Assembly: GCA_002238605.1 (NCBI GenBank)
Contig: MPMR01000005.1
Coordinates: 179,554-243,553, forward strand
DNA: 64,000 nucleotides
Direction: 5' to 3'
DNA from: BD2-11 clade cluster bacterium bin43
Lineage (GTDB): Bacteria; Gemmatimonadota; Gemmatimonadetes; Longimicrobiales; Gaopeijiaceae
In this document: positions 44,953-53,443 of the stretch, one piece after another
Numbering within the stretch: the stretch's first letter is position 1
Layout: every line of letters starts with the position of its first letter
Made by a program: the position numbers and the translations under genes
The notes under the pieces: model-generated
The model's input: only the letters and a program-made list of their open reading frames with translations
Databases searched by the model: none
Told to the model about the DNA's origin: nothing

Positions 44953-46557
44953 GTGAAGACGGCCCGGAAGCGCGTAGAACTGCCTTGCATTCTCTTCGCA
45001 CTCGTTTGGGTCGCCTGCGCGGAGCCAGCCAATCGCGGCGAGGCTTCCGCGGCGGGCTCCGCATCGCCCGCGGCCGGAGACGCCCCCCTCCCCACGGCCC
45101 TCTGGCACGACGCTACGGACGAACTCCTCCCCGCCACGGCCGAATGGACCAACAAGGTCGAGCTCGCCGACATCGACGGAGACGGCCGCATCGACCTGCT
45201 GTTCGCGAACGGCGGCAACTATTCCGAGCCGGGTGAGCCCGAGCTGAACCGGGCGTTCGCCAACCGCGGCCCGGGGCAGCCCTTCGAGGAGGTGACCGGC
45301 CGGGTGTTCGGCTCCACGCCGGACCTGGCGCGGGTGATCAAGGCGCGCGACTTCGACGGAGACGGCGATGCCGACATCATCGTCGGGGCGACCTACCAGA
45401 CCCAAAGCAGGCTGTACATGGGAACGGGAGAGGGCGCGTTCGAGGAGCGCACGGCAACCCACCTCCCCCGGCTCCCGCTCAGCCTGGGCGACGCCGAGCC
45501 CGGGGACGTGGACCTGGACGGCGACCTCGACCTGGTGCTCGCGGACTGGGGACCCGGCAACAACATGACCAACGAGGGCGGCCGAACGCGCCTCTGGCTG
45601 AACGACGGCACGGGCCGCTTCACCGACGCCACCGAAGGCCGCATGCCCGCGACCCTGGTCCGCTTCTCCTGGGACCTCGAGCTGGTCGATGTCGACAATG
45701 ACTTCGACCTGGATGTCCTGGTGTCCTGCAAGCGCTGCGCGGGCAGCCTGCTCTATCGTAACGACGGCACCGGCGTCTTCGAGGAGGACCCGCGCGGGCT
45801 GCCGCAGTACACGAACAACTACGAGTTCGAGGCGATGGATCTCGACGGCGACGAATTCCTCGACCTCGTGACCATCAACGACGGCGAGATCGTCGGCGAA
45901 CGGGGCGCCCGACGGCGCGAGCACGTTTTCCGCAACGACGGCGAGGGCCGGTTCGTGGATGCGACGGATGCGTGGTGGCCGGCTTCCGACAACATCGGAG
46001 AGGACGACAACGTCGTCGCCTTTCTCGACTTCGATTCCGACTTCGACGCCGATTTCCTGATCGGCTCGCTCAGCGGCCCCGATCGCCTGCTGATCAACGA
46101 CGGCAGCGGCCGGCTGCGCCTGGCGACCGAGGTGTTCACCGGCGCGGAGACGCCCGGCACGCTGGGCATGGCCATCGCCGACCTCGACGGAGACGGGCGC
46201 ATCGACGTGGTGCAATCCCAGGGCGAGCATCCCACGGGCATCCAGGAGCGCATCTTCCTTGGGCGGGGGCTGGCAGCCTACAATGCTGTGCCCGTGGTGG
46301 GGACGCCGATGACAGTCCCGGACGGCGACAGCGCGCTCGTCCTGGTCCGCATCCACCAGCGCAAGAGCCCGTCGCTCGCGGCCGAGTGGGAGAGCGTCGA
46401 GGTGACGTGGGAATCCGAAAACAGCGAAGGGACGGTCCCGATGCGCTGGTACGGCGAGTACCTCTGGCGGGCGCGGATTCCGCTGGAGGCGGGGCCGTCG
46501 ATCATCGACGCGAGGGCTGCGGCCGGGGGCCGGACGCGTCTCGAACCACGGTCCTGA
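44953..46557 (+). CDS. FG-GAP/VCBS-repeat lipoprotein
   Basis: The 534-residue product begins with a GTG at 44953 (MKTARKRVELPC). It has a lipoprotein-like signal (ILFALVWVACAEP; Cys after V-A). The mature part has at least seven calcium-binding FG-GAP/VCBS units of the form VELADIDGDGRIDLLFANG, GDVDLDGDLDLVLADWG and MAIADLDGDGRIDVVQSQG, which fold as an integrin-like propeller. It should sit on the outer surface or in the periplasm; such proteins are common in polysaccharide- or protein-binding systems. Spacing of 7 bp from the LVIVD gene supports an operon. GTG start and signal are inferred from the hydrophobic stretch. Confidence 0.85.
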   Translation: MKTARKRVELPCILFALVWVACAEPANRGEASAAGSASPAAGDAPLPTALWHDATDELLPATAEWTNKVELADIDGDGRIDLLFANGGNYSEPGEPELNRAFANRGPGQPFEEVTGRVFGSTPDLARVIKARDFDGDGDADIIVGATYQTQSRLYMGTGEGAFEERTATHLPRLPLSLGDAEPGDVDLDGDLDLVLADWGPGNNMTNEGGRTRLWLNDGTGRFTDATEGRMPATLVRFSWDLELVDVDNDFDLDVLVSCKRCAGSLLYRNDGTGVFEEDPRGLPQYTNNYEFEAMDLDGDEFLDLVTINDGEIVGERGARRREHVFRNDGEGRFVDATDAWWPASDNIGEDDNVVAFLDFDSDFDADFLIGSLSGPDRLLINDGSGRLRLATEVFTGAETPGTLGMAIADLDGDGRIDVVQSQGEHPTGIQERIFLGRGLAAYNAVPVVGTPMTVPDGDSALVLVRIHQRKSPSLAAEWESVEVTWESENSEGTVPMRWYGEYLWRARIPLEAGPSIIDARAAAGGRTRLEPRS

Positions 46558-46607
46558 CGGCGCGGATTGACATGGCCTGATCGGGGCCCGGATGGAGGAC
46601 CGAGCGC

Positions 46608-48284
46608 ATGAAGCCCCCGAATCCCCTCACGCACCGCAGCGTCTCTCTCAGCATCGTTGCCCTGTTGGTGTGGTTGTCTCCCGCGGTACCGGCGACGGCC
46701 CAGACCACCGGGATCATCGAAGGCACGGTCGTGGGCGCGAACGGTTTTCCGATGTCCGGTGCGCTGGTGACGCTGACCGGCACCGCCGCGAGCCGGGAGA
46801 GCGTCGCGACCGCCGATGGCTCATTCCGGTTCGCGGATCTGGCGGCCGGCGACTACGTCGTGACGGCGAGGCTTCCCGGTTTCGAGACGGCGGAACTCCA
46901 GGTCGCGCTCGAGGCGGGCGCCACCCGGACGGCCCAGCTGGTTCTGCAGGTCACCTATCTGTTCGACACACTCAGCGTCGTGGCCGAGGAGCCCCGGATC
47001 TTCGCGCGCAACTTCGTCCCCGAGTCGATGATCCGGCAGCAGTCGACCATCACCAGCGTGGCCGCGGTGGTGGACAACCTCCCCGGGGTATCGGTCCAGG
47101 AGGGGGATGCGTACGGCTTCGACGACTGGTCGAGCAACGTCGCCGTGCGCGGCTTCCAGGTGACCATCAGCGAAGCGCAGATCGGGACGACCATCGACGG
47201 GTTTCCGAACGGCACCTCCGACTACTTCAGCGGCGCCAAGGCGAATCGCTTCGTCGACCCGATGAACCTCGCGAGCGTCGAGGTCTCGCAGGGCACCGCC
47301 GACATCGCCTCGCGATCCGTGGAGGCGCTGGGCGGCACCTTCAACTACCTCACCAGCGATCCGGCGGCGGAGCGCACCTACACGGCGTCCGCCACCATCG
47401 GTGAGAACGGGGGCGAGCGCTTCTTCATGCGGGTCGACACCGGACCGTTGTTCGGCGGGGCGACGCGCGCCTGGATCGCCGGCGTGCGGCAGGAAGCGAC
47501 CGACTGGGTGCAGGGCTCCGCGAGGAACGAACGGGAGCACCTCGCCGCCAAGCTGGTTTCGGCGCACGGGTCGCTCGATCTCACGAGCTACATCTCATAC
47601 GACGCCATCCACGAGGACACCTATCAGCGGCTCTACAGCGACTCCGACTTCAGGGCCAACCCGCGCTGGGACCGGCTGGTCGGCGACTGGCCGGGGGTGC
47701 CGTACCTGAACCAGTTCTACCGGCCCGGCTGGCAGACCCGGCGCAACAACACGCTCGCCTACCTCAGGGCGAACTGGGCGCAGAGCGAGCTGAGTTCGCT
47801 GAGCGCGGGCATCTACTACCATCGCAACCGGGGCCGCGGCGACTGGCTGCCCCCGTACATCGTCGACCTGGTCGACGACCGCGGCGGACCGGAATCCGAG
47901 CTCGCAGGCTACGCGCCGATCCGGGGCGGCGCGCAACTCGGGCTCATCCGCTTCGTGGACGGGAACGGCGTCGCCGTCGAACCGACCCCCGGCTGCACCT
48001 CCTCCTACATCTTCAACTACTACGGCTCGGGCGGCGCGGCGGTCGACCCGGCGTGCCACCCGGGGGCAACGGCGGTGCAGTCATACCGCCACAGCCACTA
48101 CGGGAAGGACCGCTTCGGCCTGACCCTCGACGAAGAGTGGTCCGCCACCCTCGGCAGGGCCGGCAGCGCGCTCCGGGCCGGCATCTGGTACGAGGGTTCA
48201 ACGCGCCACCTGGGCCGGGACTGGCACCGCATGCTCGACCCCACGCTCAGCTTCAAGTGGGACGAGCAGGCAAACCCTATCTGA
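46608..48284 (+). pseudogene. TonB-dependent receptor, truncated within the barrel
   Basis: The 558-residue frame starts with a signal peptide and a carboxypeptidase-regulatory-like domain (GIIEGTVVGANGFPMSGALV), then the plug (residues ~115-250, VVDNLPGVSVQEGDAYGFDD) and the first beta strands of a barrel with alternating aromatic residues. Normal receptors of this type are 750-900 residues, and this one ends abruptly at WDEQANPI* where mobile DNA begins. The barrel is incomplete and would not form a working channel. I see no continuation in the window. The simplest reading is disruption by an integrated element or by a later deletion at its edge. Confidence 0.75.
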
Positions 48285-48325
48285 TTCACATCTGATTGGG
48301 GTGATTGAACTTAGGGGAATCACTG

Positions 48326-48356
48326 ACCCGATTCCCGCCATTGCGTTCCCGCCAAT
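48326..48356 (-). other. att-like paired motif, left copy
   Basis: On the minus strand, TTGGCGGGAACGC is followed by AATGGCGGGAATCGGG directly after the integrase remnant stop. The same arrangement (GCGGGAATC...GGCGGGAACCGG) lies after the intact integrase at 62041. Two GCGGGAA units 13-14 bases apart are shared. Possible attachment or integrase-binding site; no core has been proven. Confidence 0.4.
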
Positions 48357-48366
48357 TGCGAAAGTC

Positions 48367-48501
48367 TCAGGCGCGAGCCCTCCGGCGGTTTTCCAGAGCC
48401 TTCCTGAGCTGTCCCTCGTCGGCTCGCTGGTAACGCAGACTGCCAAAGCGCCGAATCACGGCAGGAGATCACGTAAGTCAAACTGGGACTGCACGATCTG
48501 C
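48367..48501 (-). pseudogene. Remnant of a tyrosine integrase: leader joined to the last ~24 codons
   Basis: The minus strand encodes SLRYQRADEGQLRKALENRR before a stop at 48367, matching the C-terminus of the intact integrase at 60865-62028 (LRCYQRADEGQLREALESRR). Only about 45 bases upstream is GCAGATCGTGCAGTCC (48486-48501), the leader found just before the starts of both full integrases (60834-60847 and 63246-63261). The middle of the gene is deleted. It is therefore a third integrase copy, inverted relative to the one at 60865. It is not translated into a working enzyme. The region 48285-48791 has no intact gene. Confidence 0.75.
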
Positions 48502-48791
48502 CACTCTTGCCATGGGACCATATCCGATCTGATCGGGGCGCGGAAGCGGGAAAACCGGAGTCAATTGGCGGGACTCCCGAGCATTCACAATACCTTCTCG
48601 GAGACCGGCTTGCGAGTCGGCGTCCGAAGATTGCCTTTTCCGGGAAGGCTGGCCCGGTGGGCGGGAAGACACGGGCGCAGAAGACGTGGCCCGTGCGGGC
48701 TCCTGCCACGAATCCCGAGCCGACCCCCGATGCCAACTCTCGGATCCGGTCGCCCCACCGCTCGATTCCCTTCCTATAGGCGGCAAGCGGC

Positions 48792-49952
48792 CTATGTGTT
48801 GATGCCGTTGACTTGATGATGCCGGTCCCAGTGTTTCTCGATCAACTGACCGAACCCGTGGCGCTCCTTCTCGCGGCGCACCACCCGCAGCCACGCGTGG
48901 TCTTCGTCGAAATAGCCCCCTTCGTCGTCTTCCAGATCCGCCGCGGCGAAAACGTCGGGTAGGTTCAGTAGGGGTTCGAGGGCGTTGATTTCCCCCTCGT
49001 CATCGTCCGTCGGTTCATAGAGACCCAACCTTGACAGGACCCGCTTGACGAGCCTGGGGACGGTGAAGGAAGTCAACAGCAGGTGTTGGCGAACAGTCCA
49101 CCGCGACGGCAGCGCGCTCTCGTCGTTGCCGTGCGCCAAGTGCCCGCGACAGACGTGTAGGTCGAAAGCCCAGCAGGCCCGGAGGCTGTCCTTCGTCCAC
49201 GGCTTATCGGTCGGTGGTGCTCGCCATTCGTCCCGGGGCACCTGTCGGCTTGGGTTCCACACCGTGGCGAACCTCTGGTGGAATCGATCCTTGCCCCAGC
49301 GGATTCCCAGAATCTGTTCCATCGCCGCGTACGTCAGCACCAACTCCGTGTCCATGGACATGTCCGGCGCGTCGGTGTTGGCCTGGTTGAACAGGACGAT
49401 ACCGCGGTACAACCCCATCCACTCATCACGGGATCGGGACTGTAGCAGCGCTTCGAGCAAGGCGCGGTCAGGCTTGATCTGCTTGCCGCCGTGGCACACA
49501 TGCGCTGGCACCTGGACCCTGTAGTGGTCCTCGGTGACTCTCGACCATTGGACCCCATGGCGTCGGCGCATTTCCATGAACGCGCCACCCCGCGGATCCT
49601 CGAACGCCTGAATCACAAGGCGCAGGTCGTCGCGGTTGCAGTAGTCGTAGCCAAAGAACTCCCGAGCAGCCAAGGCGGCGAAGGCGAACAACTCCGCGAA
49701 CAGAAACAGGTCTGCCCTGTCCTCATCGGACGGATGCTCCGTCAGTTCCCGGCCGTGGGCCTCCAAGATGACCGCAGTGCGGATCGGCTCGTCCCGGAGA
49801 TCGCGATACGGAGCCAGGACGGCATCGATGGTCGCTTGGCGCTCGGCATCCGGTCCCGGCAGTCTTCCCCGCACGAACCTCCGCAACGAGTAGCCCTGGG
49901 TCTCGATGTCGCACGCGATCTCCATCCATGGAAAGAAAGCCAGTTGGGGCAT
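48792..49952 (-). CDS. HEPN-like protein of unknown function, possible RNase
   Basis: The 386-residue product from ATG 49952 (MPQLAFFPWMEIAC) has no family that I can name. Its C-terminal third resembles HEPN domains: a helix with ELVLTYAAMEQILGIRWG and, after a helical hairpin, CRGHLAHGNDE, where R269-x4-H274 matches the HEPN RNase motif and is followed by Gly as in many abortive-infection HEPN proteins such as ApeA. The N-terminal part is rich in aromatic residues and may be a sensor. It is divergent from the type III restriction operon across a 224-bp spacer. The gene next to it encodes a methyltransferase, so a role in phage defence is inferred, not shown. Confidence 0.6.
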   Translation of the reverse strand: MPQLAFFPWMEIACDIETQGYSLRRFVRGRLPGPDAERQATIDAVLAPYRDLRDEPIRTAVILEAHGRELTEHPSDEDRADLFLFAELFAFAALAAREFFGYDYCNRDDLRLVIQAFEDPRGGAFMEMRRRHGVQWSRVTEDHYRVQVPAHVCHGGKQIKPDRALLEALLQSRSRDEWMGLYRGIVLFNQANTDAPDMSMDTELVLTYAAMEQILGIRWGKDRFHQRFATVWNPSRQVPRDEWRAPPTDKPWTKDSLRACWAFDLHVCRGHLAHGNDESALPSRWTVRQHLLLTSFTVPRLVKRVLSRLGLYEPTDDDEGEINALEPLLNLPDVFAAADLEDDEGGYFDEDHAWLRVVRREKERHGFGQLIEKHWDRHHQVNGINT

Positions 49953-50176
49953 GTTGCTCGTCTGTTCTTCGCGATCCCGGCATGACACTGGGCTATTCCG
50001 GCAAGGCGGAATACCCAACGATCCTGAGTCCGGCCGCTTGAAACCTCGCCCGAAACGACCGAACTTGGTAGTGGCCTTCGAGGCTTTCAGCGAGGCGCGG
50101 ACGGACAGCGGCTCGCCCAACGATCACGCGGAACACAGGCCGATCCAGCCGGGTGCCCGGCACCCCAAGGGCGATC

Positions 50177-52747
50177 ATGGCGCGACGAAAAGGCAAGGCG
50201 GGGCGGAACATCGCCACCTACGAGCATCCCGACAAGAAGCGCGTTAACAACCCGCCCGTGGGCTTGGTGACCCCGGAGACCGACCGCGACGCGGCCGACA
50301 AGACCTACGCTCACGATCCGCATCTCGATCCTCATCTCTCCTGGGCCGGCAAGGCGGAGCACACTTCGTTCGAGGTGCCTACGGTGTCGCTGCACGTCCA
50401 CGAGCGTATCGACCCCCACGCGATCATCGAAGCGGTGCGGAGGACGAGGGACGCGGACGAGCAGGGATCGCTGTTCGCCACGCCCGAGGAGAATCCGCCG
50501 CTACGACAGGCCATCGAGTTCTACCGTCACCGGCACAACTGGACCAACCGCCTGATCGCGGGCGACAGCCTTCTCGTCACGAACAGCCTGATCGAAAAGG
50601 AGGGGTTGGGAGGACAGGTCCAGATGGTTTACCTCGACCCGCCCTACGGCATCCGCTACGGTTCCAACTTCCAGCCGTTCGTCAACCGGCGCGACGTGAC
50701 CGACGGCAAGGATGCCGACCTTACGGCTGAGCCCGAGCAGATTCGCGCGTTCCGGGACACTTGGGAGCTCGGCATTCACTCCTATCTCTCCTATCTGCGG
50801 GACCGTTTGCTGCTGGCCCGCGAGCTTCTCCACGAGAGCGGAAGCTGTTTCGTGCAGATCGGCAAGGAGAACGTCCATCGAGTCGGTGTGGTCATGGACG
50901 ACATCTTCGGCGCAGACAACCGGCTGGCGACGATTTCCTACGCGACCACCGGCGGCAGTTCGGCCAGGACCCTGCCGCAGGTGGCCGATTATCTCCTGTG
51001 GTACGCCAAGGACCGGAACCGTGCGAAGTACCGGCAGTTGTACGAGCCGCTCAGCCGTGCCGAGGTGATTCGTTTCTTCAATTGGCATGTCATGGTGGAG
51101 CTGCCCGACGGCCAGTGCCGCGGACCAACCACGGAAGAGCGTTTCGACCCCGACAAGTACCTGCCCGAGGGTGCGCGCATTTGCCGACGAATGCCTCTTA
51201 TGTCCCGCGGGGTCTCCACGACTGGCCGATCCGATGCCTATGAGTGGAATGGCCGTGTGTTTCGAGTTCCTACAGGCCAGCAATGGCGTGTCTCGGCAAG
51301 TGGGCTGGACCGACTAACCAGCCTCGGGAGACTGGAGGCCCAAGAGGGCCAGACGCAGCTCATGTGGAAGAAGTACGAGAGCGAGGTCCCCGGCCGGAGG
51401 ATCCACAACATCTGGCCCGCCCAGATGTCGCCCACCGACAAGCGCTATGTGGTCGAAACGGCTACCAAGGTGATCCAGCGCTGCATCCTGATGACGACGG
51501 ACCCGGGCGATCTCGTCTTCGATCCGACCTGCGGCAGCGGAACCACGGCATACGTCGCGGAGCAATGGGGTCGGCGCTGGATCACCTGCGACACGTCTCG
51601 CGTCGCGACCGCCCTTGCCAAGCAGCGCCTCATGACGGCGAACTTCGACTACCACGACTTGGCCCGTCCAGATGAGGGGGTCGGGGGCGGGTTCCTGTAC
51701 CGCACCGTTCCCAAGGTATCGGCGAAGACACTCGCATACGATGAGCCTCCCGCCGAAGTCGTTCTTTACGACCAGCCCGAACCGGACCGCTCGAAGGCCC
51801 GTGTCACCGGCCCCTTTACCGTCGAAGCGGTCCCCGCGCCCACGGTGCTCCCTCTCGACGAAGTGGCCGAGCGGGATGCGCTACCGGCGGACGACTCGGT
51901 GGCGCGGACGGGGCCGACGATTCGGGAGGGTGACTGGCGCGACGAGCTTCTTAAGACGGGCATTCGGGGCAAGGACGGCCAGCGCATTGGGTTCGTGCGA
52001 CTGGAACCGCTACCCGGCCAGAGGCACCTCCACGCCGAGGGCGAGACGAGACCCGACGAAGCAGCGTCGCGGGGGACGCAAGACGCCGCGCTTGGAGATC
52101 GGGCTGTGGTGTCGTTTGGCCCCAATCATGCGCCGATGGAGCAACGGCAGGTGGCGCGCGCAATCGAAGAAGCATCGCTCTTGGTTCCGAGACCGGCGGT
52201 AATCGTCTTCGCGGCCTTCCAGTTCGACCCCGAGGCGTCCAAGGACATCGACGAGACAAGCTGGCCCGGCGTCACGTTGCTCAAGGCCCAGATGAACGCG
52301 GACCTGCTGACCGACGACCTCAAGAGGAAGCGGGCGAGCAACGAGAGCTTCTGGCTCGTCGGCCAGCCCGACGTGGCGCTCGAACGCCTATCCGGGGGGA
52401 AGGACGAGGGCAAGTTCCGCGTCTCGGTGCAAGGGTTCGACTACTACAACACGAAGACCGGGAACGTCGAGTCCGGCAACGCCGAGAAGATCGCACTCTG
52501 GATGCTGGATCCCGACTACGACGGGCGCAGCCTGTTTCCGCACCAGGTGTTCTTCCCGATGGCCGGAGGCAAGGACGGCTGGACCAAGCTGGCGAAGGCC
52601 CTCAAGGCGGAGATCGACGCGACCCGGATGGAAGCCTACCGTGGGACGGTGTCGCTACCGTTCGAGACGGGCGAGCACGGGCGCGCGGCGGTCAAGATCG
52701 TGGACGACCGGGGCGTCGAAAGCCTCAAGATCGTGGAGTTGGCGTAA
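50177..52747 (+). CDS. mod: Type III restriction-modification DNA methyltransferase (Mod)
   Basis: The 856-residue protein is a beta-class N6-adenine or N4-cytosine methyltransferase. The catalytic motif YLDPPYGIRYG comes first, a target-recognition region follows, and the AdoMet motif FDPTCGSGTTAYVAEQW comes later. A long C-terminal region (residues ~550-856) with no clear motif may contact the Res subunit or add specificity. The start at 50177 follows AAGGGCG. Its stop overlaps the start of the next gene (TAATG), starting a four-gene coupled operon. It modifies one strand of the recognition site and guides Res. Confidence 0.93.
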   Translation: MARRKGKAGRNIATYEHPDKKRVNNPPVGLVTPETDRDAADKTYAHDPHLDPHLSWAGKAEHTSFEVPTVSLHVHERIDPHAIIEAVRRTRDADEQGSLFATPEENPPLRQAIEFYRHRHNWTNRLIAGDSLLVTNSLIEKEGLGGQVQMVYLDPPYGIRYGSNFQPFVNRRDVTDGKDADLTAEPEQIRAFRDTWELGIHSYLSYLRDRLLLARELLHESGSCFVQIGKENVHRVGVVMDDIFGADNRLATISYATTGGSSARTLPQVADYLLWYAKDRNRAKYRQLYEPLSRAEVIRFFNWHVMVELPDGQCRGPTTEERFDPDKYLPEGARICRRMPLMSRGVSTTGRSDAYEWNGRVFRVPTGQQWRVSASGLDRLTSLGRLEAQEGQTQLMWKKYESEVPGRRIHNIWPAQMSPTDKRYVVETATKVIQRCILMTTDPGDLVFDPTCGSGTTAYVAEQWGRRWITCDTSRVATALAKQRLMTANFDYHDLARPDEGVGGGFLYRTVPKVSAKTLAYDEPPAEVVLYDQPEPDRSKARVTGPFTVEAVPAPTVLPLDEVAERDALPADDSVARTGPTIREGDWRDELLKTGIRGKDGQRIGFVRLEPLPGQRHLHAEGETRPDEAASRGTQDAALGDRAVVSFGPNHAPMEQRQVARAIEEASLLVPRPAVIVFAAFQFDPEASKDIDETSWPGVTLLKAQMNADLLTDDLKRKRASNESFWLVGQPDVALERLSGGKDEGKFRVSVQGFDYYNTKTGNVESGNAEKIALWMLDPDYDGRSLFPHQVFFPMAGGKDGWTKLAKALKAEIDATRMEAYRGTVSLPFETGEHGRAAVKIVDDRGVESLKIVELA

Positions 52748-53109
52748 TGGAGGCCTCGGTGCGAGCGGGAACCGTAGAGATGCGGGACCGCGAGCGGCTG
52801 GCCGCCCGCTTGGGCGTTCCCATGAGCGGAATCGCAGCCTTCTGTGACCGCTGGGGGGTGGAGGAACTGGCGCTGTTCGGATCGGTGCTGCGCGACGACT
52901 TCGGGCCGGACAGCGACATCGACGTTCTCGTCCGCTTCAAGCCGGGACGGACGCCGGGATTGTTTGTAGCCGCCAGGATCAGAAGGGAACTGGCCGACAT
53001 GTGCCGCCGCCGGGTCGATCTGGTACATCGTCCCACGATCGAAAGGAGCCGGAACTACATTCGGCGGAAGAAGATTCTGGAGTCCGCGAGGGTGTTCTAT
53101 GTCGCGTGA
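52747..53109 (+). CDS. mntA: MNT-type minimal nucleotidyltransferase (MntA-like antitoxin)
   Basis: The 120-residue protein contains the minimal nucleotidyltransferase signature GSx10DxD: G45-S46 in LALFGSVLRDDF and D57/D59 in SDIDVLV. In MntA/HepT pairs the MNT enzyme transfers AMP to the HEPN toxin and blocks it. An N-terminal ~25 residue helical extension precedes the fold. Start at 52747 shares one base with the mod stop (TAATG), and its end overlaps hepT by 11 bases, so the pair is made in one translation block with the restriction system. That position between mod and res is unusual. Confidence 0.9.
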   Translation: MEASVRAGTVEMRDRERLAARLGVPMSGIAAFCDRWGVEELALFGSVLRDDFGPDSDIDVLVRFKPGRTPGLFVAARIRRELADMCRRRVDLVHRPTIERSRNYIRRKKILESARVFYVA

Positions 53110-53443
53110 GGAGTCCGAATACTTGCTAGACATGGTTCTCGCCGCCAGAAAGGCCGTGTCGTTCACGGAGGGCATGTCGTTCGCCGACTTCGCCTTGGAT
53201 GAGAGAACCGTTTTTTCGGCTACGAAGGCGGTCGAGATCGTCGGTGAGGCCGCAGCACAAGTGAGCAGGGATACGCGGCAGGCTCACCCGGACATCCCGT
53301 GGCGTGATATCATCGCCATGCGAAATCGTCTCGTGCATGCCTATTTCGAGATCAACCTGGAGCTCGTCTGGCGAACGGTTCGTCACGACCTTCCGGATCT
53401 GATCGACCGACTGGAGCCGCTGGTCCCGCCGGAGGCCGAATAA
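53099..53443 (+). CDS. hepT: HepT-like HEPN RNase toxin (DUF86)
   Basis: The 114-residue protein is a HEPN domain of the HepT type, with the catalytic R75-x4-H80-x-Y82 in MRNRLVHAYFEINLELVW. In described systems the toxin is an RNase that cleaves cellular RNAs when MntA does not adenylylate it on the Tyr near this motif. The key residues are intact. Its stop overlaps the res start (TAATG), so it is part of the four-gene unit. The mod-mntA-hepT-res order implies that expression of the toxin pair depends on the restriction operon promoter. Confidence 0.92.
   Translation: MSREESEYLLDMVLAARKAVSFTEGMSFADFALDERTVFSATKAVEIVGEAAAQVSRDTRQAHPDIPWRDIIAMRNRLVHAYFEINLELVWRTVRHDLPDLIDRLEPLVPPEAE

Noticed and set aside
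48279..48297. ATCTGATT direct repeat at the end of the TonB frame as a target-site duplication
   Set aside because: The copies are only 3 bases apart and do not flank an insertion; a matching copy at the right border was not found.
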